From contig CAJXQI010000004.1 in NCBI GenBank assembly GCA_913058395.1, positions 1 through 64,000 of the forward strand: DNA of 64,000 nucleotides. The letters run 5' to 3'. The number at the start of each line of letters is the position of its first letter. Position 1 is the first letter of the stretch. The notes beneath the pieces are model-generated. The model worked only from the letters and a program-made list of their open reading frames with translations. It made no database searches and had not been told where the DNA came from. The stretch is from an uncultured Colwellia sp. (lineage in GTDB: Bacteria; Pseudomonadota; Gammaproteobacteria; Enterobacterales; Alteromonadaceae). Shown here piece after piece: positions 45,090-54,566 of the stretch. The position numbers and the translations under genes are program-made.

Positions 45090-46535
45090 ATGAAAGATGA
45101 AGCAGAAAACTGGACTATTTGTTTGGTATGTCAGGGACGCGGTAAAAAAAGTAAAGGGTTAAGAAAAAAAGTTAAACTTCGCTATCAGAGGGAGTTAGAA
45201 CAATTTAATAAGATGAATAATGGCGGTGTAGCACCTGTTCGGCCTAAGGGGCACCTTCATACATGTACAAACTGTGAAGGTATAGGCTTATTATCTTCTG
45301 TTATTCCGCCATTAGCCGATAAAGAAAATTACCCACATGTTGCTATTATTGGTGGCGGAATAGGTGGGGTTGCGCTGGCCGTAGCTTGTTTACATCGAGG
45401 TATTCCTTTTACTCTTTTTGAACGTGATAGCGGTTTTGAGGCTCGCTCTCAAGGATACGGACTTACTTTGCAACAAGCGAGTAGAGCAATTGAAGGGCTT
45501 GGCATTTTTTCGCTAACAGATGGCGTGGTTTCAACTAAGCATGTCGTTCATTCCACTGAAGGAAAAGTGATTGGTGAATGGGGCATCAGGAAATGGGGAG
45601 CGTCAGAATCAAAAACTTCACCAAAACGTACGAACATTCACATTGCTAGACAGTCTCTACGTCAAGAATTGCTAGAGAAACTTGGTGGTCATAATTCCGT
45701 AAAGTGGGGACATAAATTAGTTGGTTTTAATGAATGTGATGAAGGAGTAGATATAAGTTTTCAAGTAGATGGTGAAATGAAACATACCAAAGCCGATTTA
45801 ATTGTCGGCGCCGACGGAATTCGAAGTTCGGTTCGAAAATTACTTATTGGTGATGATGCTTCGCCATTAAATTACTTAGGTTGCATTGTCATTTTAGGAA
45901 TATGTCCTTTAGAAAACATTAAAAATGTTGATAGTGCCTTACTAGATTCTGCCACGGTATTTCAAACTGCCAACGGTAATGAACGCATTTACATGATGCC
46001 TTATACCGCAAACTCTGTAATGTGGCAGCTTAGCTTTCCAATGTCAGAACCAGACGCTAAAGCATTGAGCGCTAAAGGACCGCAAGCCCTTAAAGAAGAA
46101 GCACTTAAGCGCTGCCAGTGGCATGAACCAATCCCACAAATATTAGCGGCAACGCAAGCCGCTCAAGTTTCTGGTTACCCGGTATATGACCGTGCACTCC
46201 TTGACGCTAATTTATTAGCTTCTAATAAAAAGGTTACCTTGATTGGCGATGCCGCTCACCCTATGAGTCCTTTTAAAGGGCAAGGAGCGAATCAAGCGCT
46301 ATTGGACGCTTTAGCATTGGCAAGGGGAATTACCAAAGGATGTCGACCTTTATCTCAATGGAGAACGCTTGGAATTAGAAAAAATGTGTTAACCGAATTT
46401 GAAGCTGAAATGTTAGAACGCAGTGCAAGTAAAGTGAAAGATTCTGCCGATGCTGCACTATTTTTGCACTCTGAAACTGTGCTGCATGAGGGTAACGAAC
46501 CGAGAGGCCGGTGCCTAAAGAGGGCAGTAAAGTAA
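45090..46535 (+). CDS. FAD-dependent monooxygenase with N-terminal DnaJ-type zinc-binding motifs
   Basis: A 481-residue protein. Residues 85-460 form a PHBH-type flavin monooxygenase: dinucleotide motif IIGGGIGGVALAVAC, the DG motif VGADGIRSSVRKLL, and FAD-ribityl motif GDAAHPMSPFKGQGANQALLDAL. In front lies an unusual 80-residue module with two CxxCxGxG repeats, CLVCQGRG (11-18) and CTNCEGIG (59-66), separated by a basic stretch. DnaJ uses four such repeats to bind two zincs. Two would bind one zinc. The substrate is unknown. The gene stands alone between long intergenic regions. Confidence 0.85.
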   Translation: MKDEAENWTICLVCQGRGKKSKGLRKKVKLRYQRELEQFNKMNNGGVAPVRPKGHLHTCTNCEGIGLLSSVIPPLADKENYPHVAIIGGGIGGVALAVACLHRGIPFTLFERDSGFEARSQGYGLTLQQASRAIEGLGIFSLTDGVVSTKHVVHSTEGKVIGEWGIRKWGASESKTSPKRTNIHIARQSLRQELLEKLGGHNSVKWGHKLVGFNECDEGVDISFQVDGEMKHTKADLIVGADGIRSSVRKLLIGDDASPLNYLGCIVILGICPLENIKNVDSALLDSATVFQTANGNERIYMMPYTANSVMWQLSFPMSEPDAKALSAKGPQALKEEALKRCQWHEPIPQILAATQAAQVSGYPVYDRALLDANLLASNKKVTLIGDAAHPMSPFKGQGANQALLDALALARGITKGCRPLSQWRTLGIRKNVLTEFEAEMLERSASKVKDSADAALFLHSETVLHEGNEPRGRCLKRAVK

Positions 46536-46560
46536 CAATGCATTATGAAAAACAATAAAA

Positions 46561-46587
46561 AAAACGGCAATTTAATTGCCGTTTTTT
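46561..46587 (+). terminator. Terminator between FAD monooxygenase and DUF4426 genes
   Basis: AAAACGGCAAT pairs with ATTGCCGTTTT around a short loop, with T-run. It can serve both convergent genes. Confidence 0.85.
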
Positions 46588-46637
46588 ATGTAAAAGGTAC
46601 AGCTATTTAAGTAAGGCAGTGCTTAATCAATAGTTAT

Positions 46638-47078
46638 CTAATCAACATAAAATTTTTGTGAAAACTTCAAATTATGCTGCTTGCCTTTATCACTAATGTT
46701 GATGTCAAAATGAATGGTTTCTTCATTGGTATAACTAACTTGTGCTAAATAATAAACTGCAGCACCTTCTTTTACTTCAGTAAAATCAAGCGACTTTATT
46801 TGGCCAACATCATTACGTGCTTTACCGTTAATAAAAACCGTTTTAGCAGGGTTACCTTTTTGGGTGTTATCTAAAACTGAAATATTGATAAGGCCTTTGT
46901 AGCGACTACGCTCAATACCATAAGCTTTAGCAATTTCAGGTGTTAAAAATGTTGAACCAATAGCGATATAATGAACATTAATATTGTCCATTTTTTTCAT
47001 GTTTTCAGCATTAACTGAGCCAATAAGCGACAGGGTAATGAAACCAATCAGCACAAGTTTATTTATGACATTTTTCAT
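46638..47078 (-). CDS. DUF4426 periplasmic protein
   Basis: A 146-residue exported protein of the DUF4426 family, function unknown. The signal peptide is MKNVINKLVLIGFITLSLIGSVNA. The family pattern NVHYIAIGSTFLTPEIAKAYGIERSRYKGLINISVLD is clear. It lies downstream of yggT, the usual neighbour in gammaproteobacteria, in the order yggS-proC-yggT-DUF4426. In relatives rdgB and hemW come next, but here they are about 13 kb away. Confidence 0.88.
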   Translation of the reverse strand: MKNVINKLVLIGFITLSLIGSVNAENMKKMDNINVHYIAIGSTFLTPEIAKAYGIERSRYKGLINISVLDNTQKGNPAKTVFINGKARNDVGQIKSLDFTEVKEGAAVYYLAQVSYTNEETIHFDINISDKGKQHNLKFSQKFYVD

Positions 47079-47149
47079 GATTATGACCTTAATGTTTAAG
47101 TCGTATAGCTTAAGTATATACGACTAATTCAGGTAGAATAAAATAACTA

Positions 47150-47698
47150 CTAAATCATTGCCCAATACGGTACCCAGCCACGTAATAAAATATTGATGAC
47201 ATTGAGCAATAAAAAGGCAATAAGCACTGATAAATCAAGTCCACCAATACTAGGGATAATACGTCTAATTGGTGCTAACACTGGAGCCGTTAATTGATGG
47301 AAAATCATTTGTGTCGGGTTGTAGCCTTGTACCACCCAACTCATTAACGCCATAACCAACATAATGATAAACAACAGCATACCTGTTTGTTTAATAAGAT
47401 AAATAAGCCCTTTATATAGAGCAAGTAAAATATCGATTGGAAATATATTTGGTAAAGGAATGATTATGACTGTTAATGTTGCAATAACGTAAGCTAAAAT
47501 AATTGTTGATAAGTCGATGCCACCTAGGCCAGGAATTATACGGCGTAATGGGATGACTAATGGGTTACTTACTTTAACAATAAACTGACTTAATGGGTTA
47601 TAAAAATCAGCTCTTACTAGCTGTAACCAGACACGTAACACTAAAATCATTAGCAACGCATCAAAGGCAAATTTAAGCAAATAGTTAATTGCTTCCAT
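47150..47698 (-). CDS. yggT: YggT-family membrane protein
   Basis: A 182-residue inner-membrane protein with two YGGT repeats. Each ends in an (I/V)P(L/I)RR(I/V)IPxxGGxDLS motif: NPLVIPLRRIIPGLGGIDLS and APVLAPIRRIIPSIGGLDLS. About four to five helices are predicted. The family has been linked to osmotic tolerance and cell division in other bacteria, without a known mechanism. It follows proC on the same strand. Confidence 0.92.
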   Translation of the reverse strand: MEAINYLLKFAFDALLMILVLRVWLQLVRADFYNPLSQFIVKVSNPLVIPLRRIIPGLGGIDLSTIILAYVIATLTVIIIPLPNIFPIDILLALYKGLIYLIKQTGMLLFIIMLVMALMSWVVQGYNPTQMIFHQLTAPVLAPIRRIIPSIGGLDLSVLIAFLLLNVINILLRGWVPYWAMI

Positions 47699-47867
47699 CT
47701 AAAACTCCAAAATTATGAAAAGGGATTGCACTATCATTAATACTCAAGGGCATTATATTTACCCACGTAAAATAGATAAAAATTAAGAGCTAGCAAATAT
47801 TAGTGAAGTCAGGGTTTTACTGACTTCTCAAGTATTTAATGCCTTAAGTAAGGCGATAATAATACGA

Positions 47868-48680
47868 TTAGCTATTTTGCGCCATTTCTTTAGCGCGATC
47901 CAATGCGGTATTCATTGCTTTTGTTACAAGTTGTTCCAAACCACCTTCACTAAAAGCACTTATTGCCGCTTGAGTTGTGCCGCCTTTAGAGGTGACATTT
48001 TCGCGCAGTTTGCTAATAGGTTGTTGATTCTCAATAACCATTTTAGCTGCGCCTAAGGCAGTTTGTTGCACTAATTCTCTGCTGTCTTTTTCGTTAAAAC
48101 CATATGCACGTGCTTGCTTTTCCATTGCTTCCATAAAAAGGAAGAAATAGGCTGGTGCCGAGCCAGACACCGCGATGATGTGATCAATTTGTTCTTCGGT
48201 TTCAAGCCACTTAACAATACCAACCGATGTCATTAATGTTTCAGTAAAGGCTTTTTCATCGTCAGTCGCTTTAGTATTAGCAAAAATACCAGTCACACCT
48301 TCACCAATTTGTGATGGCGTATTAGGCATGGTTCTAAAAACTGAACATGGCTGAGCCAATGCTTGTTCAATTTGAGCAAGTGTAGTTCCCGCGGCAACCG
48401 ATATAAATGACTTACCCGTTAGATCAATATTTTCACTTAAATGTTGGCAAACATCGCTAATTAAGTAAGGTTTAACACCTAGCACAATAACATCCGCAAA
48501 TTGTACCGCTTCAATGTTGCTCTGGGTTTGTTTAATTCCCAAGCTTTCTTGCAATGCTAAACGTTTTTCAGCAGAAGGGTTAGAAACAATAATATTCTCG
48601 GCCGGGTAGCCGTTTTGTACTAAACCGGAAATAATTGCACCGTTCATATTTCCTGCACCAATAAATGCGACGTTTTTCAT
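47868..48680 (-). CDS. proC: Pyrroline-5-carboxylate reductase
   Basis: A 270-residue NAD(P)H-dependent enzyme that makes proline from pyrroline-5-carboxylate. The nucleotide-binding start is MKNVAFIGAGNMNGAIISGL, followed by VFRTMPNTPSQIGEGVTGIFA and the C-terminal VSGSAPAYFFLFMEA and LRENVTSKGGTTQAAI motifs. The ATG at 48680 follows AGGAAAATT. The frame extends upstream to 48770 without conserved residues. It sits between yggS and yggT, as in many gammaproteobacteria. Confidence 0.95.
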   Translation of the reverse strand: MKNVAFIGAGNMNGAIISGLVQNGYPAENIIVSNPSAEKRLALQESLGIKQTQSNIEAVQFADVIVLGVKPYLISDVCQHLSENIDLTGKSFISVAAGTTLAQIEQALAQPCSVFRTMPNTPSQIGEGVTGIFANTKATDDEKAFTETLMTSVGIVKWLETEEQIDHIIAVSGSAPAYFFLFMEAMEKQARAYGFNEKDSRELVQQTALGAAKMVIENQQPISKLRENVTSKGGTTQAAISAFSEGGLEQLVTKAMNTALDRAKEMAQNS

Positions 48681-48816
48681 AATTTTCCTATCAATGATTA
48701 TTACTCGCTTTTTTTGCAATGTGATTACGTTAGCGATAATTTTAAATTTGTTTGATTGTAACGAACACACTTTTTTGTGAGTAGGCGACTTTCGTATTAG
48801 AGTTTATACTTTATTT

Positions 48817-49491
48817 TTACTCGCGGGCACCAAATATTGCTGAGCCAATACGTACCATGGTTGAACCTGCATTAATGGCAAGCTGCATATCTGCTGACAT
48901 GCCCATAGAAAGAGTATCAATGCTTGGGTATTTTTTTTGCAAGCTAATAAATAAGTTTTGCATGGTCGTAAAGCTTGCTTGTGAAGCATTTTTCTCTGGA
49001 ATGGCCATTAAGCCACGCAAGCATAAATTATCACAGTCGGCGATGGTATTAAGCAGTTCAGGAAGTTCATCAACTAAAACACCTGATTTACTTTCTTCAC
49101 CACTAATATTCACTTGTAAACAAATGTTTAGCGGGGTATCTTGACCTGACCTATGCTCATTAAGGCGTTTTGCGACTTTAGCTCTGTCTATGCTATGTAC
49201 CCATGAAAAGTGGCTAGCAATAAGCTTGGTTTTATTGGTTTGAATAGGACCAATAAAATGCCACGAAATATCAGATTTATTTTGCAAAGCGGTAATTTTT
49301 TCGACCGCTTCTTGTACATAGCTTTCGCCAAAAGCTCGTTGACCGGCATCGTAAGCTTGCTCAATCATGGCTGTCGGCTTAGTTTTACTTACTGCAAGCA
49401 AAGTTACTTCTGCGGCATTTCGATGAGCTTGTTGGCAGGCAGAAGAAATTTGCAGTTCAACGTCAGCAATATTATCTTTAATAGCAATCAT
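48817..49491 (-). CDS. yggS: Pyridoxal phosphate homeostasis protein YggS (PLPBP)
   Basis: A 224-residue PLP-binding TIM-barrel protein of the COG0325 family that buffers PLP and affects amino-acid metabolism. The PLP lysine is in VTLLAVSKTKP, with FGESYVQEAVEK, WHFIGPIQTNK, VNISGEESKSGV and MGMSADMQLAINAGSTMVRIGSAIFG as family segments. The ATG at 49491 is the first ATG of the frame. An upstream TTG at 49536 adds no conserved residues. It is divergent from pilT. Confidence 0.95.
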   Translation of the reverse strand: MIAIKDNIADVELQISSACQQAHRNAAEVTLLAVSKTKPTAMIEQAYDAGQRAFGESYVQEAVEKITALQNKSDISWHFIGPIQTNKTKLIASHFSWVHSIDRAKVAKRLNEHRSGQDTPLNICLQVNISGEESKSGVLVDELPELLNTIADCDNLCLRGLMAIPEKNASQASFTTMQNLFISLQKKYPSIDTLSMGMSADMQLAINAGSTMVRIGSAIFGARE

Positions 49492-49561
49492 ATTGTTTAT
49501 TTCAGTTCTCAATGACTTATTCAGTTGTTGATTCAATTATTAATTCGATTTAGAGGTTTGT

Positions 49562-50605
49562 ATGGATATTACCGAATTACTAGCATTTAGTGTGGAAAAC
49601 AATGCTTCCGATTTACATTTATCGTCGGGCACGCCCCCGTCTATTCGCGTTGATGGTGATGTACGTAAGTTAAATATACCAGCATTTGATGAAACAGACG
49701 TTAACGCTTTGGTCTATGATATTATGAATGACCGTCAGCGCAAAGAGTATGAAGAAAATTTAGAGGTCGATTTTTCTTTCGAAGTGCCAAACTTAGCTCG
49801 TTTCAGGGTAAATGCCTTTAATCAAAACCGCGGTCCTGCCGCTGTATTTCGTACCATTCCAAGTAAAATTTTATCATTAGATGACTTAGGTTGTCCTGAT
49901 ATTTTCCGTGATATATCTGAATTCCCACGTGGTTTAGTATTGGTGACAGGCCCAACAGGCTCGGGTAAATCAACGACATTAGCGGCCATGGTTGACTATA
50001 TTAATAAAAATAAGCATGACCATATTCTAACTATCGAAGATCCTATTGAATTCGTGCACGACAATCACTCATGTTTAATTAACCAACGTGAAGTGCATCG
50101 AGATACTCTAAGTTTTAGTGCGGCACTACGTTCAGCATTGCGTGAAGATCCAGATGTAATTCTTGTTGGTGAGATGCGTGATTTAGAAACGATTCGCTTA
50201 GCAATGACTGCGGCTGAAACAGGTCACCTAGTATTTGGCACCTTGCATACCACTTCAGCCCCAAAAACCATTGACCGTATTATCGATGTATTTCCTGGTG
50301 AAGAAAAAGCCATGGTGCGCTCAATGCTTTCTGAATCATTACGTGCGGTTATTTCGCAAACATTAGTGAAAAAAGTGGGCGGCGGACGAGTTGCTGCACA
50401 TGAAATTATGATGGGTGTTCCTGCTATTCGTAACCTAATTCGTGAAGATAAAATTGCGCAAATGTATTCTGCTATTCAAACCGGTATGTCCCATGGCATG
50501 CAAACGATGGATCAATGTTTACAGAACTTGATTAATCGCGGCATGATCACCAAGCAAGACGCGATGGAAAAAGCACAAGATAAAAACCAATTTATGGGTT
50601 ACTAG
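49562..50605 (+). CDS. pilT: Type IV pilus retraction ATPase PilT
   Basis: A 347-residue hexameric ATPase that powers pilus retraction and twitching motility. It begins MDITELLAFSVENNASDLHLSSG. The N-terminal PAS-like domain precedes the RecA-like core with Walker A GPTGSGKST, an Asp box around TIEDPIEFVH, Walker B region DPDVILVGEMRD and a His box GHLVFGTLHTT. The AIRNLIRE motif, needed for retraction in PilT, is present. pilU follows 37 bases downstream. Confidence 0.97.
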   Translation: MDITELLAFSVENNASDLHLSSGTPPSIRVDGDVRKLNIPAFDETDVNALVYDIMNDRQRKEYEENLEVDFSFEVPNLARFRVNAFNQNRGPAAVFRTIPSKILSLDDLGCPDIFRDISEFPRGLVLVTGPTGSGKSTTLAAMVDYINKNKHDHILTIEDPIEFVHDNHSCLINQREVHRDTLSFSAALRSALREDPDVILVGEMRDLETIRLAMTAAETGHLVFGTLHTTSAPKTIDRIIDVFPGEEKAMVRSMLSESLRAVISQTLVKKVGGGRVAAHEIMMGVPAIRNLIREDKIAQMYSAIQTGMSHGMQTMDQCLQNLINRGMITKQDAMEKAQDKNQFMGY

Positions 50606-50642
50606 ACACTTAGCTAGTGCTGATAATGAGAAAGAGTAATTT

Positions 50643-51770
50643 ATGAATTTTAATGACTTATTACAAAAAATGGTGCGAGAAGATGCATCAGATATGTTTG
50701 TTACCGCTAAGCTCGCCGTTAGTGCAAAAATTAATGGTGAACTTAGAGGGATTGATGAGCAAATTTTAACACCAGAGCAAGCGCTTGGCTTAGTTCACGA
50801 TGCTATGTCTGATAAGCAAAAGCTTGAATTTGAAGAAAGCAAAGAATGTAACTTTGCCATTTCTATTGACGGTATTGGTCGTTTCCGTATTTCAGCATTC
50901 TGGCAGCGTGACATGGCGGGTATGGTTATTCGTCGTATTGTTACTGAAATACCTGAAGCTGATGATCTTGGTTTACCGTCGGTATTAAAAGATGTAGTAA
51001 TGTCAAAACGTGGCTTAGTGCTTTTTGTGGGTGGTACAGGTACAGGTAAATCGACCTCAATGGCGGCATTAATTGGCTATCGAAATAAAAACTCTCGTGG
51101 TCATATTTTAACGATTGAAGATCCGGTTGAATTTGTTCACGAACACGGTAAGTGTATGGTTACACAGCGTGAAGTTGGTCTAGATACTGAAAGTTTTGAC
51201 TCTGCATTAAAAAGCTCGCTACGCCAAGCGCCAGACGTAATTTTGATTGGTGAAATACGAAGTCAAGAAACCATGGAACATGCGTTAAGTTTTGCTGAAA
51301 CAGGGCATTTATGTATTGCTACTTTACATGCGAACAATGCTAACCAAGCGATTGACCGTATCATGCATTTAGTACCTGCTGACCAACATGGCAAGTTGCT
51401 ATTTGATTTAGCGCTAAACCTACGCGGTATTATTGCTCAACAATTGGTGCCAACGCGTGATGGTAATGGTCGAGTTGCTGCTATTGAAATATTGCTTAAC
51501 TCTCCATATGTTGCTGAGCTGATCAAAAAAGGTGATATAGGCAGTATTAAAGAGGTTATGGAGAAGTCAGGTGATCAGGGAATGCAAACGTTTGATAGAG
51601 CTTTGTTTAACTTATATCAACAAGGTTTAATTAACTATGCTGACGCCTTGCACCATGCTGATTCACCAAATGATTTACGCTTAATGATTAAATTACGTAG
51701 TAATGACCAAGGTGGTACTGGTTCACTTTCCGGTGTGACCATTGATGGTTTAGAGCCAAGCGAAAGCTAA
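50643..51770 (+). CDS. pilU: PilT-dependent retraction ATPase PilU
   Basis: A 375-residue PilT paralogue that assists retraction. Walker A reads GGTGTGKST, the Asp box TIEDPVEFVHEHG, Walker B APDVILIGEIRS and His box GHLCIATLHANN. The N-terminus MNFNDLLQKMVREDASDMFVTAK and the longer Ser/Gly-rich C-terminal tail distinguish it from PilT. It is co-transcribed with pilT, judged by 37-base spacing. A strong terminator follows. Confidence 0.96.
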   Translation: MNFNDLLQKMVREDASDMFVTAKLAVSAKINGELRGIDEQILTPEQALGLVHDAMSDKQKLEFEESKECNFAISIDGIGRFRISAFWQRDMAGMVIRRIVTEIPEADDLGLPSVLKDVVMSKRGLVLFVGGTGTGKSTSMAALIGYRNKNSRGHILTIEDPVEFVHEHGKCMVTQREVGLDTESFDSALKSSLRQAPDVILIGEIRSQETMEHALSFAETGHLCIATLHANNANQAIDRIMHLVPADQHGKLLFDLALNLRGIIAQQLVPTRDGNGRVAAIEILLNSPYVAELIKKGDIGSIKEVMEKSGDQGMQTFDRALFNLYQQGLINYADALHHADSPNDLRLMIKLRSNDQGGTGSLSGVTIDGLEPSES

Positions 51771-51794
51771 TAATGCTTTAAGATGCAAACGATT

Positions 51795-51823
51795 AAAGCA
51801 TGCCAATTACGGCATGCTTTTTT
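51795..51823 (+). terminator. Terminator after pilTU
   Basis: AAAGCATGCC pairs with GGCATGCTTT around a six-base loop, followed by a T-run. It lies 25 bases after the pilU stop. Confidence 0.85.
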
Positions 51824-51904
51824 ATTTTTGTATGATTTTTAAGTCTTAAAACCTAAGGCTGTAAGCAACTTAGAATACCAATATAAAGAAAAAGGAAGAG
51901 CGTG

Positions 51905-52450
51905 ATGTTACTAACAATACGATGGTTAGTTATTACTTTAATATTTACTACGGCCAATAGTGCGATGGCAGGTGCTGATAAATTTACTGCCGGACCCGTA
52001 ATTAAAGGTTATGGCAAGCATGCCAATGTACAGCAGGATTTAGTGCTTAATAAAAAGGCTACATTTAAGGTTGCTTTTGACATTAGTGCGCAGGGTGAAG
52101 CTGGCGCAATTAACCGCAAAATAGAAACCTTAGCACGATTTATTAATATGCATGTTGCCAACGGTATTGCTGCAGAAAATATTGAACTTGCCTTGGTTGT
52201 GCATGGTAAAGCGGGTTTTGATTTGATCAATAAAAAGCGGTATCACGAAAAGTTTCAGCAAAATAACGTCAACGCAGATTTGCTTCAGCAACTGATGAAA
52301 AACCAAGTAGAGGTTTATTTATGTGGTCAATCAGCCGCATATTACGATATCACAAGCGATATGTTGCAGCCGGGAATAAAAATGGCGCTTTCTGCGATGA
52401 CCGCCCATGCAGTTTTACAAAATGAAGGTTACAGCCTTAATCCATTTTAA
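51905..52450 (+). CDS. Periplasmic DsrE/DsrF-like protein
   Basis: A 181-residue exported protein. A signal peptide (MLLTIRWLVITLIFTTANSAMA) precedes a DsrE-like fold: TFKVAFDISAQGEAG, KIETLARFINMHVANGI, IELALVVHGKAG. The lone Cys in VEVYLCGQSAAYYDI occupies the usual active position. The family moves or binds reduced sulfur or thiols, but no sulfur genes adjoin. The ATG at 51905 follows AGGAAGAG. A GTG lies one codon upstream. Function unknown. Confidence 0.8.
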   Translation: MLLTIRWLVITLIFTTANSAMAGADKFTAGPVIKGYGKHANVQQDLVLNKKATFKVAFDISAQGEAGAINRKIETLARFINMHVANGIAAENIELALVVHGKAGFDLINKKRYHEKFQQNNVNADLLQQLMKNQVEVYLCGQSAAYYDITSDMLQPGIKMALSAMTAHAVLQNEGYSLNPF

Positions 52451-52475
52451 TTATTATTTTACTAGAGGCTTTGTA

Positions 52476-53405
52476 TTATAAAAGGTAGCTAGTTAGCCCC
52501 CAAAGAAACAAAGGTAATGTCGCAATTGATAGCAAGGTGGTAACGACCACAACACCAGCAACGGTGTCTTGGTGTTTGTCTTGCTGTTTAGCGATTAAAT
52601 AGGCATTTACGCCTGTAGGGCTTGCACTTAAAATAACTAAAGTAGCAGTTATAATTGGTGGGAATTGCCAGATTAAGTGACAGCTAGTAAAGACTAATGA
52701 TGGTAGTAGCAATAACTTTAAAATACTGGCAGAAAGTATAAACCTAATTTCACTACGGATATGATAAAACGCCAATGAAGCACCCAGTAAAAAAAGTGCT
52801 AAGGTAATTGCAGGGCGGCCTAATAATAATAAACTGTCGTTGATGAGGTTTGGTAATTTTATTGCCAGTAAATTAACGATAAAACCACCTGTTATTGCAA
52901 TCAACAATGGGTTATAAAATGTTTGTTTTAAAAATAACCGCCAATTAAATTGTTTATCGTTTGCAGCTAAAATACTGGTTAGTCCAAACAATAAAGCACT
53001 ATGCAAACTCACCACAAGAAATATCGTTGGTAAAACTTGTTCGCCAAGTACCATTAGCGCTACAGGCATGCCGACAATAACATTATTTGAATAACTGGTT
53101 GCTAAGGCATAAACGGCAGAGGCTGGCATGCTAGTTTTTAGTTTTTGATGAAAATAGAAATTGAAAATCCAGCCTAATCCATAGACCATCAATACTGGCA
53201 GATAAAATGCACCATAAATTGATAAATCAACCGTACTTAAATCAGCATTGGCAAGTTGTTGAAACAAAAATGCGGGTATAGCTAAGTGAAAGGTAAATTT
53301 ACTTAATGCATCAATTTGCGCTTTGTTGAACCAATTTTTTTTGGCTGCTAAAAAACCAATCAAGCCAACTATTACTAATGGGCTAATAATTGAAATGATA
53401 TTCAT
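52476..53405 (-). CDS. AEC-family transporter
   Basis: A 309-residue inner-membrane protein of the auxin efflux carrier family with about ten helices. It begins MNIISIISPLVIVGLIGFLAAKKNWFNKAQIDALSKFTFHLAIPAFLF, and the conserved SPTGVNAYLIA segment lies near the end. Bacterial members export malate, malonate or other small carboxylates. The substrate here is unknown. The ATG at 53405 gives the normal N-terminus. The longer frame to 53465 has no ribosome-binding site. Confidence 0.87.
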   Translation of the reverse strand: MNIISIISPLVIVGLIGFLAAKKNWFNKAQIDALSKFTFHLAIPAFLFQQLANADLSTVDLSIYGAFYLPVLMVYGLGWIFNFYFHQKLKTSMPASAVYALATSYSNNVIVGMPVALMVLGEQVLPTIFLVVSLHSALLFGLTSILAANDKQFNWRLFLKQTFYNPLLIAITGGFIVNLLAIKLPNLINDSLLLLGRPAITLALFLLGASLAFYHIRSEIRFILSASILKLLLLPSLVFTSCHLIWQFPPIITATLVILSASPTGVNAYLIAKQQDKHQDTVAGVVVVTTLLSIATLPLFLWGLTSYLL

Positions 53406-53495
53406 AGGTCTTTCTAATTCGCTTATTAATGGCAGTGAAAAGTTGGGAGTAACGCTGTATTTCACCGCAGCGTTTAGTCATTTAAAGGTGGTTTG

Positions 53496-53936
53496 TTACG
53501 AATACTGACTTTCAAAAAAGCTTTCAATAATCAACTTTGCTGACTCAGCATCAATATTATCTTTTTTAAGGTTACGATAGCCGCCTTGTGCAAATAGTGC
53601 TTCTTTAGCGGTAGCTGTTGTTAATCGTTCGTCTTGAAACTCTACTTTAATACCAAAACGTCCAGCAACACGATTACCAAACTTTTTCGCATCAAGGGTG
53701 AGCTGTTGTTCGCTGCCATCCATATTTAACGGCAAACCGACTACAATAAAGTCGGGCTGCCATTCATTAATGAACTTAGTCATACTGTCCCAATGAGGAA
53801 TGCCATCATTGGCTTTAACTGAACCTAAAGGCGAAGCTAAACCGGTTAATTCTTGACCGACAGCAACACCAATATATTTTTTACCAAAGTCAAAACCGAG
53901 TATAGTTCTTTCTCCAATGGGAGCTTTACTTGCCAT
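53496..53936 (-). CDS. ruvX: Holliday junction resolvase-like RuvX/YqgF
   Basis: A 146-residue RNase H-fold nuclease involved in pre-16S rRNA end processing. Conserved segments include [17 protein letters not shown] with the catalytic Asp, a central [23 protein letters not shown] and the final [13 protein letters not shown]. It overlaps the yqgE stop by one base, so the two are co-translated in the order gshB-yqgE-ruvX. Confidence 0.95.
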   Translation of the reverse strand: MASKAPIGERTILGFDFGKKYIGVAVGQELTGLASPLGSVKANDGIPHWDSMTKFINEWQPDFIVVGLPLNMDGSEQQLTLDAKKFGNRVAGRFGIKVEFQDERLTTATAKEALFAQGGYRNLKKDNIDAESAKLIIESFFESQYS

Positions 53937-54490
53937 TACGCATGTCCAATTTCGTTAGATAAATGTGCTAGGTCGATACCTAGCATAGTAGTGGCTTTTT
54001 TCCAGCGCTGCTCAATGGGTGTGTTGAATATAATGTCACCGTCGGCAGGCGTAATTAACCAAGAATTTTCTTTAATTTCTTCTTCTAATTGACCAGGGCC
54101 CCAGCCAGCATAGCCGAGTGTTACCATGTATTTTTCAGGTGCTTCTTCAGTGCCTAAAGCCAATAAAATATCTTTTGATGTGGTGATCATCACCTCATCA
54201 TTCAGCGCTAATGAGCTATTCCAGCCTGATTGCGTACTGTGTAATACAAAACCACGGTCTTGAGAAACAGGGCCTCCAGTTAATACCTGCTGGTCTAATT
54301 CTGGTGATTCAGCTTTGTCTTCATCAATTTGTGTTAACAACTCATTCAATGAAACGTCAATGGGCAGGTTTATGATCAACCCCATCGCACCTTCAGCATT
54401 GTGTTCACAAATATAAGTTACAGTTTTATTAAAAAAGGAGTCGTCTAAGCTGGGCATAGCAATTAGTAATTGATTTTCTAAACTGTCCAT
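53936..54490 (-). CDS. yqgE: YqgE/AlgH family protein (UPF0301)
   Basis: A 184-residue protein of the AlgH/UPF0301 family, role uncertain. Typical features are [55 protein letters not shown] and the C-terminal [20 protein letters not shown]. The ATG at 54490 follows GGGGAATTATT. The longer frame to 54535 runs into the gshB-yqgE spacer. It is part of the conserved rsmE-gshB-yqgE-ruvX order. Confidence 0.94.
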   Translation of the reverse strand: MDSLENQLLIAMPSLDDSFFNKTVTYICEHNAEGAMGLIINLPIDVSLNELLTQIDEDKAESPELDQQVLTGGPVSQDRGFVLHSTQSGWNSSLALNDEVMITTSKDILLALGTEEAPEKYMVTLGYAGWGPGQLEEEIKENSWLITPADGDIIFNTPIEQRWKKATTMLGIDLAHLSNEIGHA

Positions 54491-54526
54491 AATAATTCCC
54501 CTGTCGCTAATAAAATAAGGTTGAAG

Positions 54527-54546
54527 AACGCCCAATAAAGGGCGTT
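54527..54546 (-). terminator. Weak hairpin between gshB and yqgE
   Basis: AACGCCC pairs with GGGCGTT around a six-base loop. No long T-run follows, so it may attenuate rather than stop transcription between the two genes. Confidence 0.35.
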
Positions 54547-54566
54547 GAAAGATACGCTAAATTAGT

